NCBI GenBank assembly: GCA_903905445.1 | Contig: CAIVGO010000206.1 | Span: 1-52,382 of the forward strand | DNA from: an uncultured Bacteroidota bacterium | GTDB taxonomy: Bacteria > Bacteroidota > Bacteroidia > Chitinophagales > Saprospiraceae | Reading direction: 5' to 3' | Length of the DNA: 52,382 nt | In this document: positions 18,280 through 26,605 of the stretch, piece by piece | How positions within the stretch are numbered: the first letter of the stretch is position 1 | Layout: every line of letters starts with the position of its first letter | Notes under the pieces: model-generated | What the model was told of the DNA's origin: nothing | Seen by the model: the letters and a program-made list of their open reading frames with translations, nothing else | Database searches by the model: none | Made by a program: the position numbers and the translations under genes

Positions 18280-19120
18280 ATTTGTTTTTAATTACACCAC
18301 CGTTTTTACGGCTGATGATCAGCGAATTAGAGGCTTTGGTTCTAGAACGCGTTTTAGCGCCTTTCGATTTAAAGCCTTTGCGTGTACGTGGGTGACCACC
18401 TGAAGCGCGACCTTCACCACCACCCATCGGGTGATCGACAGGGTTCATGGCTACTGGACGGTTACGTGGGCGCCAGCCTTTCCAGCGCATACGACCTGCT
18501 TTACCCATGATTTCCAGGCTATGGTCGGAGTTACCAACAATACCCATGGTTGCACGGCATGTCATCAGGATCCGGCGTACTTCACCTGAGGGCAATTTCA
18601 ATACCGCATAACGGTCTTCTTTACCCATCATTTGCGCACTCATACCTGCACTACGAACCAAAACCCCCCCTTGTCCAGGATACAACTCAATGTTGTGTAC
18701 GAAAGTACCTAATGGAACTTCAGCGAGATAAAGACAGTTACCTGTTTCAGGTAGTGCTCCTTTACCGGAAGTGACCGTTTGGCCAATTTCCATTCCTTTC
18801 GCAGCCAGGATATAACCTTTTTCACCGTCTTCGTATTGAATCAGCGCGATATAAGCGCTGCGGTTTGGGTCATATTGGATAGACTGAATGGTTGCAGCAC
18901 CTTGTTTGTCGCGTTTGAAGTCGACAATACGGTAACGGCGTTTGTGGCCACCTCCACGATAGCGCATTGTACGACGACCATCGCTATTGCGACCGCCTGA
19001 ACTGCTTTTGAAACCTAAAAGAGATTTCTCCGGCTTTGCGCCTTTGGTCAGTTCTTCACGCGAAACCGCGATACGGAAACGCTGACCAGGTGTTATTGGA
19101 TTGAATTTTTTAACTGCCAT
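18278..19120 (-). CDS. rplB: 50S ribosomal protein L2
   Basis: A 280-residue core protein near the peptidyl-transferase centre. The family hallmark RNRPVAMNPVDHPMGGGEG is intact (residues about 218-236), followed by a basic tail typical of L2 (GHPRTRKGFKSKGAKTRS). The middle part has the SH3-like segment GTFVHNIELYPGQGGVLVRS. It lies between rplW and rpsS. Confidence 0.97.
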   Translation of the reverse strand: MAVKKFNPITPGQRFRIAVSREELTKGAKPEKSLLGFKSSSGGRNSDGRRTMRYRGGGHKRRYRIVDFKRDKQGAATIQSIQYDPNRSAYIALIQYEDGEKGYILAAKGMEIGQTVTSGKGALPETGNCLYLAEVPLGTFVHNIELYPGQGGVLVRSAGMSAQMMGKEDRYAVLKLPSGEVRRILMTCRATMGIVGNSDHSLEIMGKAGRMRWKGWRPRNRPVAMNPVDHPMGGGEGRASGGHPRTRKGFKSKGAKTRSRTKASNSLIISRKNGGVIKNK

Positions 19121-19134
19121 GTTATATGGTAGTG

Positions 19135-19155
19135 ATGAGTTATGAGTTATGAGTT
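19135..19155. repeat. Three perfect ATGAGTT tandem units before rplB
   Basis: ATGAGTT occurs three times head to tail in the rplW-rplB spacer (72 bases). Confidence 0.7.
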
Positions 19156-19192
19156 ACGGATGATGAATCATCCCTCACCCATCGCTTATCGT

Positions 19193-19498
19193 TTAAACTT
19201 CTTCGCTTGGACCGAAAATGTCAATTGTTTCGCCAGGAGGCAAGGTCACAAATGCTTTTTTATAAGCGGATTTATGTCCTTTAACAATGGCAGTTTTCGT
19301 GCTGCGCGATTTGGGTTTGCCCGGAATTACAGCTGTGTTCACGCTTTCGACGGCGACATTGAACATTTTCTCAACTGCTTTACGGATTTCAATTTTGTTT
19401 GCGTCTCTATTTACCACAAACGCATAAGTATTGCGTTTGTCGGCAAGTATCGTAGCCTTTTCCGTAATGATCGGCTTGATCAAAATTTGCTTAGCCAT
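19193..19498 (-). CDS. rplW: 50S ribosomal protein L23
   Basis: A 101-residue protein that forms the docking site for trigger factor and SRP at the exit tunnel. Family segments are LIKPIITEKATILADKRNTY and VNRDANKIEIRKAVEKMFNV. It lies between rplD and rplB. Confidence 0.96.
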   Translation of the reverse strand: MAKQILIKPIITEKATILADKRNTYAFVVNRDANKIEIRKAVEKMFNVAVESVNTAVIPGKPKSRSTKTAIVKGHKSAYKKAFVTLPPGETIDIFGPSEEV

Positions 19499-19553
19499 GA
19501 CTTATTTGTTCTGCATTCAATTTTCCGAGTGAATCGAAACCTTGAACTGATTT

Positions 19554-20180
19554 TTAAGCACAAGTTTCTTTAATCTTCTCGATCGCGCTTTCGAGGATTA
19601 CCAGCGTTCCAGCGTGCAAGATCTGATAAGTACTGATATCAGTTGCAGGATGAATTGCGGCTTTTTCGATATTGCGGCAAGAGAGATAGAGTGTTTTGTC
19701 GTAGGCGCCCAAAACTGTCAGTGGCTTTTGATCGGCTACATTCAGTGCACGCAGGATTTCAGTGAAGTCCTTTGTTTTAGGTGCTGAGAAGGTAAAGTCT
19801 TCTACAACAATGATTTTACCTGCTTTTGCTTTCGCCGAAAGGGCGCTGCGACGTGCCAGACGGCGCACTTTAGCATTCACATGTATGTCGTAATTGCGTG
19901 GGCGTGGGCCGAAAACGCGACCACCACCGCGATACAAAGGGTTGTTAATGTCACCTTTACGGGATCCACCTGTACCTTTTTGTTTGTGCAATTTACGGGT
20001 TGAGCCGCTCATTTCACTGCGTTCTTTCGATTTATGCGTACCCTGGCGTTGTGCGTTCAGGTAACGTTTTACATCGAGCCAAACACTGTGCTCGTGGGGT
20101 TCGATTCCGAACACCTCTTCTGGCAGATCAATTGTCCGGCCTGTAGCCTCGCCTTTGATATTATGTACCGCTATGTTCAT
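19554..20180 (-). CDS. rplD: 50S ribosomal protein L4
   Basis: A 208-residue protein with a loop reaching the exit tunnel. The loop region reads RKLHKQKGTGGSRKGDINNP followed by GGGRVFGPRPRNYDIHVN. In E. coli L4 also represses the S10 operon by acting on its leader; a structured spacer here lies between rpsJ and rplC instead of an obvious pre-rpsJ leader. It lies 25 bases after rplC. Confidence 0.97.
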   Translation of the reverse strand: MNIAVHNIKGEATGRTIDLPEEVFGIEPHEHSVWLDVKRYLNAQRQGTHKSKERSEMSGSTRKLHKQKGTGGSRKGDINNPLYRGGGRVFGPRPRNYDIHVNAKVRRLARRSALSAKAKAGKIIVVEDFTFSAPKTKDFTEILRALNVADQKPLTVLGAYDKTLYLSCRNIEKAAIHPATDISTYQILHAGTLVILESAIEKIKETCA

Positions 20181-20205
20181 TTCCGAAGAAATTTAGGGTC
20201 GAAAG

Positions 20206-20826
20206 TTATTTTTCTATGACAACGTATGCACCTTTATGGCCAGGTACTGCTCCTTTGATCAAAATCAAATTTTGATCGGGGAACACTTTAACAACCTGCA
20301 GGCGGCGCACTTTAACCTGGTCGGTGCCCATATGGCCACCCATCCGCATTCCTTTCATTACTTTCGCAGCGAAAGAAGAGTTACCGAGCGAACCCGGAGC
20401 ACGAAGTCGGTTGTGCTGACCATGCGTTTGCTGCATGACACCGCCGAAGCCGTGGCGCTTAACAACACCTTGGAAACCTTTACCTTTGGTAGTACCAGTA
20501 ACCACTACTTTATCACCTTCAGCAAAAACTTCGCTTACTGTGATTACATCTCCCAAAGTTTTTGGCAGATTCATGTTGCGGAATTCCAAAACCTTATGTT
20601 TTGGGGTGGTACCTGCCTTTTCAAAGTGACCTACCAATGCGGCTGGTGTGTTTTTAGGCTTGCGATCACCGTAGGCCAACTGCAAGGCAGCGTAGCCATC
20701 GGAATCTTCATTGAGTACTTGGGTTACGACGCAGGGGCCAGCTTCGATAATCGTCACAGCGATATTTTTACCGTTGTTGTCGTAGATGCTGGTCATCCCG
20801 ATCTTTTTTCCAATCAGACCGTTCAC
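20206..20826 (-). CDS. rplC: 50S ribosomal protein L3, GTG start
   Basis: A 206-residue early-assembly protein. It reads [20 protein letters not shown] from codon 20826-20824, which is GTG; no in-frame ATG occurs upstream before a stop codon at 20862-20860, so the GTG start is the only sensible one. The tunnel-side segment is [20 protein letters not shown] followed by APGSLGNSS. It is preceded by a 176-base spacer with strong hairpins. Low-efficiency initiation could help set L3 output. Confidence 0.95.
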   Translation of the reverse strand: MNGLIGKKIGMTSIYDNNGKNIAVTIIEAGPCVVTQVLNEDSDGYAALQLAYGDRKPKNTPAALVGHFEKAGTTPKHKVLEFRNMNLPKTLGDVITVSEVFAEGDKVVVTGTTKGKGFQGVVKRHGFGGVMQQTHGQHNRLRAPGSLGNSSFAAKVMKGMRMGGHMGTDQVKVRRLQVVKVFPDQNLILIKGAVPGHKGAYVVIEK

Positions 20827-20880
20827 TTGAGCTGAATTTAATGTTTGAACGATTGCTTGTTATTTCCGTTTGTATTCGAA

Positions 20881-20927
20881 CCCCTAGAAAAGGGGAAAGC
20901 GATGATCCGTCGGACGGAACCGCTTTC
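20881..20927 (-). promoter_or_regulatory. Structured RNA segment in the rpsJ-rplC spacer
   Basis: Two adjoining inverted repeats lie here. First, CCCCT (20881-20885) with AGGGG (20891-20895). Second, GAAAGCG (20895-20901) with CGCTTTC (20921-20927), enclosing CCGT (20907-20910) and ACGG (20914-20917). The hairpins end about 55 bases before the GTG start of rplC and could form the target of a ribosomal-protein repressor or an mRNA-processing site. No function can be assigned from sequence. Confidence 0.5.
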
Positions 20928-21002
20928 GATTGCAACAGTTATCCGCAGGGCGTGACACTTTGACTACAACCGGAAACAACAGAATTTCTTGCTTAGTGCG
21001 AA

Positions 21003-21311
21003 TTAAGTTAGCTTGACTTGAATGTCAACGCCGCTCGGAAGTTCCAATTTGGAAAGAGCGTCCACCGTTTTTTGAGTCGGTGTGTATATTTCAATCAAGC
21101 GCTTGTGGGTGCGTAACTGGAACTGCTCTCGAGCTTTCTTATTCACGTGCGGGGAACGCAGCACGGTGAAGATTTCTTTCTCAGTGGGCAGCGGAATCGG
21201 GCCAGTTACAACGGCTCCACTCGCACGAACTGTCTTTACGATCTTCTCAGTGGACTTATCCACTAAGTTGTAGTCGTAAGACCGAAGTTTGATGCGAATT
21301 TTTTGATTCAT
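21003..21311 (-). CDS. rpsJ: 30S ribosomal protein S10 (first gene of the cluster)
   Basis: A 102-residue protein, also NusE of the antitermination complex. It reads [20 protein letters not shown] from ATG 21311; the family segments [20 protein letters not shown] and [15 protein letters not shown] follow. The frame is open upstream, but that stretch is unlike S10. The str operon genes (rpsL, rpsG, fusA) that often come before rpsJ are absent; recO is upstream instead. Confidence 0.97.
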   Translation of the reverse strand: MNQKIRIKLRSYDYNLVDKSTEKIVKTVRASGAVVTGPIPLPTEKEIFTVLRSPHVNKKAREQFQLRTHKRLIEIYTPTQKTVDALSKLELPSGVDIQVKLT

Positions 21312-21399
21312 TACCTGAAAGTATTGAAAATTAATGGTGTTTGCTTTGTTAAGCGGCAATCAAAACTAAATTTTGAACCCCGTTCTTCAAAAGCGAGCG

Positions 21400-21407
21400 C
21401 AAAGGTA
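21400..21407 (-). promoter_or_regulatory. Probable promoter of the S10-spc-alpha cluster
   Basis: TACCTTTG on the minus strand matches TAnnTTTG exactly, in the 185-base gap between recO and rpsJ. It predicts a leader of about 80 bases. The -33 region has no clean TTTG; AT-rich DNA (21431-21465) lies just upstream and could act as an UP element. Confidence 0.6.
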
Positions 21408-21496
21408 ACAACAACCGAATCTAATATCCTAACGTTTTGGAAAAAAAATTAAAAATAAATCTTTAGACTGGAACTATTTCCCACTTTCTCCATGCG

Positions 21497-22228
21497 CTAT
21501 TCCATAATAAGTTCGAGTATTTCGGGGGTATGTACCTCTTTAAAACCTTGTATGTGGAATTGATAAAACTGTATTAGGTTGTTTAATAGTGTTTTGCGTT
21601 CAGGTCGGGTAAGTTGAACTAAATGGCATTCTTGCAAGGTGCTTTGTAATAAGGATAGCATATGACTGGTAGCATCCATTTCCATGTAAAAGCGATGGTT
21701 GGGGCGTTCGGGCAAAAACGTACCTTCCTTCAAGTCGAAAAAAGTGGATTGGTCCAATGCAAATTCCAATACAGGTTGAAAGCCTAGGTAGCCGGTAAGG
21801 TGTAATAGGAAGTGCAGGTGGATATTTGCGATCGGATGGGAGCTTTCATCCAGCCATTGAATGTTTTGAAATACAAATTCAAACAGGTCTGGGTCATATT
21901 CAACTTCTGTGATGCTTTTTCGGCATATTTCAGCCATAAATAATGCAACAGCACCGCGTTTTATTTCAAAAGGGATGGCTGTGAGGATTAAGCAAGCCCT
22001 TAACTCCTTTAAGCGGTGCAGTGCACTTGGATCTTCTTTAAAATAGGCAATGCCTTCCACCGCCATCATGGGTTGAAACAGGCTATAGGGCATGGCAGAT
22101 TTGTTTGAACGAACGCCAGAGGCAATAAAGGAATGAAGTCCTTTCTCTTCAGTCAATATATCTGCGATAATGCTTGTTTCACCATATTTGATGGCGCGCA
22201 GTACAATACCTCTTGTTTTAATGAGCAT
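21497..22228 (-). CDS. recO: DNA repair protein RecO
   Basis: 243 residues. RecO helps load RecA onto SSB-coated DNA with RecR in the RecFOR pathway. The N-terminal OB-fold start MLIKTRGIVLRAIKYGETS is diagnostic, followed by LTEEKGLHSFIASGVR. The C-terminal zinc cysteines of some RecO proteins are absent. Its start overlaps the end of the upstream MtfA-like gene by 11 bases, so the two are probably translated together. Confidence 0.92.
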   Translation of the reverse strand: MLIKTRGIVLRAIKYGETSIIADILTEEKGLHSFIASGVRSNKSAMPYSLFQPMMAVEGIAYFKEDPSALHRLKELRACLILTAIPFEIKRGAVALFMAEICRKSITEVEYDPDLFEFVFQNIQWLDESSHPIANIHLHFLLHLTGYLGFQPVLEFALDQSTFFDLKEGTFLPERPNHRFYMEMDATSHMLSLLQSTLQECHLVQLTRPERKTLLNNLIQFYQFHIQGFKEVHTPEILELIME

Positions 22229-23072
22229 TGATATAGCGTGTGTCGCTCAGGAATGATTTGGTGCCGAAAATTTGACCAAGTTGGCTGTACGCTTCGGGCA
22301 TCGTTGCTTGAAACGTTTTTGGGAAATTGAAATAATGGTGGATGAGTACGGGAAGCGGGGTGATGCCTGCTAGGCCAATTGTTGCCTCTACGTAGGCCCT
22401 ATTCATGTTGCTTACTTGTTCTAGTTGGTCCCAAATGTCTATTTCCGTGCACGCTGGATAATTTTCATCGGGATATGTCAACATGTACACCTTTGCGTAT
22501 TCATATAAGGCCACGTTAAAGAACAAATCGGGTTGGATAAAGGCCTGGGTGACTTGTTGGGCCGAAAACAATAGGCATCCATCGGCCTCATACAATTCAG
22601 ATGCATGGGCAAAAGGATATTCAGGGCTTGGAAATGGTAGGGGGTAAACAATGACCTTTTCAAATTGCTTGAACAGATACTCGGGCTTTTCGAACGTTAG
22701 CATGATCGCTTGAGCGGCTAACATGGTTTTAATGTCGATGGGTACTTCATCTTCTTGAAAACCTTTGGGCATCCAGTCTACGCCCATCGTGAACATTGCG
22801 ACCCGGGTTCGGAAGCGTTTTTGTTCGAGCGGGCTACACTTATTATAGTAAGGGAAAAACTGCTCGAGTAATCGGGTGAGGTCTTTACTAAGTTCGGGAG
22901 GCCAACGATTGTACCACCACCAATTAATTTGAGGAGCCAATATGTAAATTAATACGGCGCCTAAAATAAAAGGTACCATGGCGGGTGCATAGCCAGGATC
23001 GACGTCCCAAGCCAGGTAAAGTAGCAATAAAGCGGGTAAAAGGAAAAAAAAGGCGATTCTATTGGCAGCCAT
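22218..23072 (-). CDS. MtfA-like (peptidase M90-related) membrane protein with lost zinc motif
   Basis: 284 residues. Two hydrophobic helices (about 5-22 and 31-47) are followed by a soluble domain resembling MtfA: FFPYYNKCSPLEQKRFRTRV (72-91), a helix with AAQAIMLTF, and KVIVYPLPFP. In active MtfA peptidases a HExxH zinc motif follows in a segment like NVALHEFAH; here the matching residues 186-194 read NVALYEYAK, so both histidines are replaced (Y190, K194) and only the glutamate remains. It is therefore likely a non-catalytic relative, possibly a binding protein. It overlaps recO. The MtfA assignment is by pattern; moderate confidence. Confidence 0.6.
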   Translation of the reverse strand: MAANRIAFFFLLPALLLLYLAWDVDPGYAPAMVPFILGAVLIYILAPQINWWWYNRWPPELSKDLTRLLEQFFPYYNKCSPLEQKRFRTRVAMFTMGVDWMPKGFQEDEVPIDIKTMLAAQAIMLTFEKPEYLFKQFEKVIVYPLPFPSPEYPFAHASELYEADGCLLFSAQQVTQAFIQPDLFFNVALYEYAKVYMLTYPDENYPACTEIDIWDQLEQVSNMNRAYVEATIGLAGITPLPVLIHHYFNFPKTFQATMPEAYSQLGQIFGTKSFLSDTRYINAH

Positions 23073-23184
23073 AGGTGATGAAGCAAATCGTCAGTACGTG
23101 GATAAAAGGGTGCGGTCGTGCGGTAAAGGTACCTTGTTTTAAAAAAATATTCGAAATTGCTTTTTATTCTGGTGGAAAAGGTAT

Positions 23185-23192
23185 TATCTTTG
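23185..23192 (+). promoter_or_regulatory. Promoter of the tRNA-Phe gene
   Basis: TATCTTTG matches TAnnTTTG in all fixed positions and lies 22 bases before the tRNA. A TTTT in the -33 position (23162-23165, 19-base spacer) fits three of four bases. Confidence 0.65.
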
Positions 23193-23213
23193 CCCCGCTT
23201 TTGACAGCAGGCA

Positions 23214-23286
23214 GGTGCCTTAGCTCAGCTGGTAGAGCAATGGACTGAAAATCCATGTGTCCCCGGTTCGATTCCGGGAGGTACCA
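23214..23286 (+). tRNA. tRNA-Phe (GAA)
   Basis: The 7-bp acceptor stem GGTGCCT/AGGTACC, D arm with AGCTCAGCTGGTAGAGC, anticodon stem ATGGA/TCCAT with loop CTGAAAA (anticodon GAA at 23247-23249) and T arm CCCGG TTCGATT CCGGG are all present. The 3' CCA is not encoded (CAA follows the discriminator A). Confidence 0.98.
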
Positions 23287-23295
23287 CAAAAAATT

Positions 23296-23324
23296 CCCGA
23301 TGGTTTATACCATCGGGTTTTTTT
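23296..23324 (+). terminator. Rho-independent terminator after tRNA-Phe
   Basis: Perfect 9-bp arms CCCGATGGT (23296-23304) and ACCATCGGG (23309-23317), a 4-base loop and seven T residues. Confidence 0.92.
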
Positions 23325-23399
23325 ATTTTATAACCTTTTATTTCGTTAGTTTGTTGTAGAAATGCCGAAGATTTACCAAAACAGGCAAAATACGCTTAT

Positions 23400-24467
23400 A
23401 TGTCGGAGGATATTGTAATTCGGGTTTTATTATTGCCGTTTGCCTTGCTGTATGGGATTGGCGTGGGCATTCGTAATTTTTTATATCGAGTGGGTGCTTT
23501 GCGCAGTGTTCGATTTGATTTACCAGTAATTTCGGTTGGAAATATGACGGTTGGTGGCACTGGGAAGTCGCCACACATTGAATATTTATTGCGTTGGCTA
23601 GATCAATACATTGAAGTTGCAGTATTGAGCAGGGGTTACGGCCGGAAAACGGAAGGGTTTCGTGCTGTATCGGTACAGGACAGCGCTGAAATGGTTGGGG
23701 ATGAGCCACTTCAGTTTAAACGAAAATTTCCAGACCTGCCTGTTGTAGTGAGTGAAAGCAGGGCTTTGGGAATACCTGAGTTGATTAAGCGGAACCCAGG
23801 GACAAACTGTGTTTTATTGGATGATGCATTTCAGCATTTGGCTGTTACACCTGGATTAAATATCTTATTGACTGAATATAATCGGCCATTTACCCGCGAT
23901 TGGTTGTTGCCTGCTGGTCGTTTGAGAGAATGGCGGCATGGATATAAGCGGGCGGATTTAGTCGTTGTGACGAAGTGTCCAGCGGATCTGACAGCAAAAC
24001 AGCGCAGTAACCTCACAGACGAATTAGATTTATATCCTCGGCAGCGCGTTTTTTTTTCTAAGTACAAATATGGAATTCCGTATGACCTATTACGTCCGGA
24101 TGTAAAGCGCCCCTTGGATTTGGAAACGGATATCCTGTTGGTGAGTGCCATTGCCAATTCGGATTATTTGCTTCAATATTTAGGCGGTGAGGCCCGTTCC
24201 GTTGAAACCATCGAATTTGAGGATCATCATTTTTTTGAACCAACTGATTTGTTGGAAGTAAAAAAGCGCTTTGAACGTATGACCGGGCATCAAAAAATTG
24301 TGGTTACCACAGAGAAAGATGCGATGCGCATAGAAATGCACAAAAATTTCTTTTGGGACAATGATTTGCCGTTATATGTGCTACCAATTGAGGTGGCGTT
24401 TTTTGAGCAAGATGAAGTTGAATTTCAGGCAGAAGTCAAGAAGTTCCTGTTAAACTTTAAGGTTTAG
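23400..24467 (+). CDS. lpxK: Tetraacyldisaccharide 4'-kinase
   Basis: A 355-residue inner-membrane-associated enzyme that phosphorylates the lipid A precursor at the 4' position with ATP. The Walker A loop NMTVGGTGKSPH (about residues 48-59) follows LPVISVG, typical of LpxK; DDAFQHL (about 141-147) matches the conserved aspartate/histidine site, and the hydrophobic N-terminus (VIRVLLLPFALLYGI) fits membrane association. It shows that the organism makes lipid A. It is convergent with glgB and their ends overlap by 11 bases. Confidence 0.94.
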   Translation: MSEDIVIRVLLLPFALLYGIGVGIRNFLYRVGALRSVRFDLPVISVGNMTVGGTGKSPHIEYLLRWLDQYIEVAVLSRGYGRKTEGFRAVSVQDSAEMVGDEPLQFKRKFPDLPVVVSESRALGIPELIKRNPGTNCVLLDDAFQHLAVTPGLNILLTEYNRPFTRDWLLPAGRLREWRHGYKRADLVVVTKCPADLTAKQRSNLTDELDLYPRQRVFFSKYKYGIPYDLLRPDVKRPLDLETDILLVSAIANSDYLLQYLGGEARSVETIEFEDHHFFEPTDLLEVKKRFERMTGHQKIVVTTEKDAMRIEMHKNFFWDNDLPLYVLPIEVAFFEQDEVEFQAEVKKFLLNFKV

Positions 24468-26472
24468 ATTTTTTCCCAGAGCCCACTTTTGTTTTTTTGT
24501 CTGGACTGGCAGGCATTCCTTCAGCTGAATCTGTTTTTGCTTTTGACAATTTCTTGGTCTTTGTTGGCATTTCACTTTGGAAAAACTGAACAGCCAGCGG
24601 CGCAAGTTTGAATGAAATGGAGTATGCGTGTCCATGTGAAGGCGTTTGCTGTGCCGTTTTAGGTTCGTTAATTGCACCACTACCACCGAATTCTATTGCA
24701 TCGCTGTTGAGTATTTCCGTCCAAATGCCGTCAATTGGAACACCCAGCGTGTAGGACTCCATCAGATTAGGATTAAAGTGACAGACGATGAGCATGGTTT
24801 GGTCTTCCGAATCACCTTTGCGCAGGAAGGCAACCACTGAATTTTGAACATCGTCGCCTGAAATCCATTCAAAGCCCGTTGGTGTAAATGCGTGCTTCCA
24901 AAATGCGGGTATGGCCTTGTACAGGTTATTGAGTTGTTTTACCCAATTTTGAATTCCTTTATGGGCTTGATGCTCAAGCAATTCCCAGGTTACGCCTCGA
25001 TCGTGGCTCCATTCTGTTGTTTGTGCGATTTCGCCGCCCATAAACAAAAGTTGATGCCCTGGGTGCGCCCATTGTAATCCGAACAAAGCCCGCAAATTGG
25101 CAAACTTTTGCCATTCATCACCGGGCATTTTATAAATCAGGGATGATTTTAAATGCACCACTTCATCGTGGCTCAAGGGCAACATAAAGCGTTCGGAAAA
25201 GGCATATGCCAAAGAAAAGGTAATTTCATTTTGGTGCCATTTTCTGAATATGGTAGGGCGCTTGAAGTAGCTGAGGGAATCGTGCATCCAACCCATCATC
25301 CATTTTTGACCAAACCCGAGGCCACCTTCAAAAGTAGGATGGCTGACTTTAGGAAATGCTGTACTTTCTTCCGCAATTGTTTCAACTCCCGGGTAATTCA
25401 GATAAACGGCCTCGTTGAAATCTTTTAAAAACGAAATCGCTTCCAGATTTTCTCTACCACCATATATATTTGGGATCCATTCACCCTCTTTGCGGGAATA
25501 ATCGTGGTAAAGCATGGAGGCCACCGCATCTACCCGTAAGCCATCGATGTGGTACTGGTCGAGCCAAAAAAGTGCGTTGGAAATTAAAAAGGAGCGTACT
25601 TCATTACGGCCATAATCAAAAATATACGAGTTCCAATCTGGTTGAAACCCGCGGCGCATATCGGCATATTCATATAAATGAGAGCCATCAAACAGGTAAA
25701 GGCCATGAATATCACTTGGAAAATGGGATGGTACCCAGTCCAGGATTACCCCGATTTCTGCTTTATGGAAGGCATCAACTAATTCCTTCAAGTCGTCGGG
25801 GTTTCCAAATCGACTGGTTGGAGCGAAATAGCCGGTAACTTGATAGCCCCAAGATGGGAAGTAGGGATGCTCCATCAAAGGCATAATCTCTACGTGGGTA
25901 AATCCCATTTCCTTTACATATTGTACCAACTCGGTGGCCAATTCCTTGTAATTGAGAGAGCGATTGCCATCTTCCACTAATTTTTTCCAGGAACCAATGT
26001 GTACTTCATAAACCGACCATGGTTTTGGTTCTTTTGCAACGGTTTTGCGGTGTTCCATCCAGGCGGCATCCTCCCATTGGTGGTCAAAGGACCAAACCAT
26101 TGAACCCGTACGAGGGGGCGTTTCCCAGCGCAGCGCATAGGGATCGCCTTTGTCGAGTTCGATGCCAGTAGCGGTATGAATATGATATTTATAGGTGTCT
26201 CCTTTTACGACGCCAGGTATGAAACCTTCCCAGATTCCACTTTTATCCCACCGAGGCAGCAGTTCGTGTGCCCCTGATTGCCAGTTGTTAAAATTGCCCG
26301 TCACCGACACCAATTTTGCATTTGGGGCCCAAACCGCAAAGTAAGCACCATGTCTTCCATCTAAATCCATTAAATGGCTGCCAAGTTTGCGATAAAGTTG
26401 AAAATGTTTACCGGCTTGAAACAGCGCGATATCAAATTCTGTGAGTAAAGAGTAGGCGATAACTTTTTCCAT
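24457..26472 (-). CDS. glgB: 1,4-alpha-glucan branching enzyme
   Basis: 671 residues, GH13. It makes alpha-1,6 branches in glycogen. An N-terminal CBM48 domain (about 40-130, GAYFAVWAPNAKLVSVTGNF) precedes the catalytic barrel with the four conserved regions: D315 in DGLRVDAVASMLY (nucleophile), E368 in VETIAEES (acid/base) and D436 in LPLSHDEVVH. The last 45 residues are Lys/Ser-rich (KTKKLSKAKTDSAEGM) and go beyond the normal end. A TACCTTTC box (26496-26503) is its likely promoter. No glgA or glgC is in the window. Confidence 0.95.
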   Translation of the reverse strand: MEKVIAYSLLTEFDIALFQAGKHFQLYRKLGSHLMDLDGRHGAYFAVWAPNAKLVSVTGNFNNWQSGAHELLPRWDKSGIWEGFIPGVVKGDTYKYHIHTATGIELDKGDPYALRWETPPRTGSMVWSFDHQWEDAAWMEHRKTVAKEPKPWSVYEVHIGSWKKLVEDGNRSLNYKELATELVQYVKEMGFTHVEIMPLMEHPYFPSWGYQVTGYFAPTSRFGNPDDLKELVDAFHKAEIGVILDWVPSHFPSDIHGLYLFDGSHLYEYADMRRGFQPDWNSYIFDYGRNEVRSFLISNALFWLDQYHIDGLRVDAVASMLYHDYSRKEGEWIPNIYGGRENLEAISFLKDFNEAVYLNYPGVETIAEESTAFPKVSHPTFEGGLGFGQKWMMGWMHDSLSYFKRPTIFRKWHQNEITFSLAYAFSERFMLPLSHDEVVHLKSSLIYKMPGDEWQKFANLRALFGLQWAHPGHQLLFMGGEIAQTTEWSHDRGVTWELLEHQAHKGIQNWVKQLNNLYKAIPAFWKHAFTPTGFEWISGDDVQNSVVAFLRKGDSEDQTMLIVCHFNPNLMESYTLGVPIDGIWTEILNSDAIEFGGSGAINEPKTAQQTPSHGHAYSISFKLAPLAVQFFQSEMPTKTKKLSKAKTDSAEGMPASPDKKTKVGSGKKSKP

Positions 26473-26495
26473 GGTGTAAGAACGTTCGTAGGGGG

Positions 26496-26503
26496 GAAAG
26501 GTA
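26496..26503 (-). promoter_or_regulatory. Candidate -7 promoter element for glgB
   Basis: TACCTTTC on the minus strand matches TAnnTTTG in seven of eight positions, 24 bases before the start codon. Confidence 0.4.
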
Positions 26504-26605
26504 ATAGAATAACTACGTAATATCTACATTTTTTTGCATTGGCACAGTTTTGGTAACATAGCGTTCGAGATCTATTTTCCTACTTCTGAATTTGAACAAC
26601 TCCAT

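Noticed and set aside
17898-19155. CRISPR-like array from the tandem repeats in ribosomal spacers
   Set aside because: Units are 7-9 bp without regular spacers, and no cas gene is present.
23214-23324. tRNA-Phe as an integration hot spot for a genomic island
   Set aside because: The sequence after it is the conserved gene lpxK, and no 3' tRNA duplicate or integrase was found in the window.
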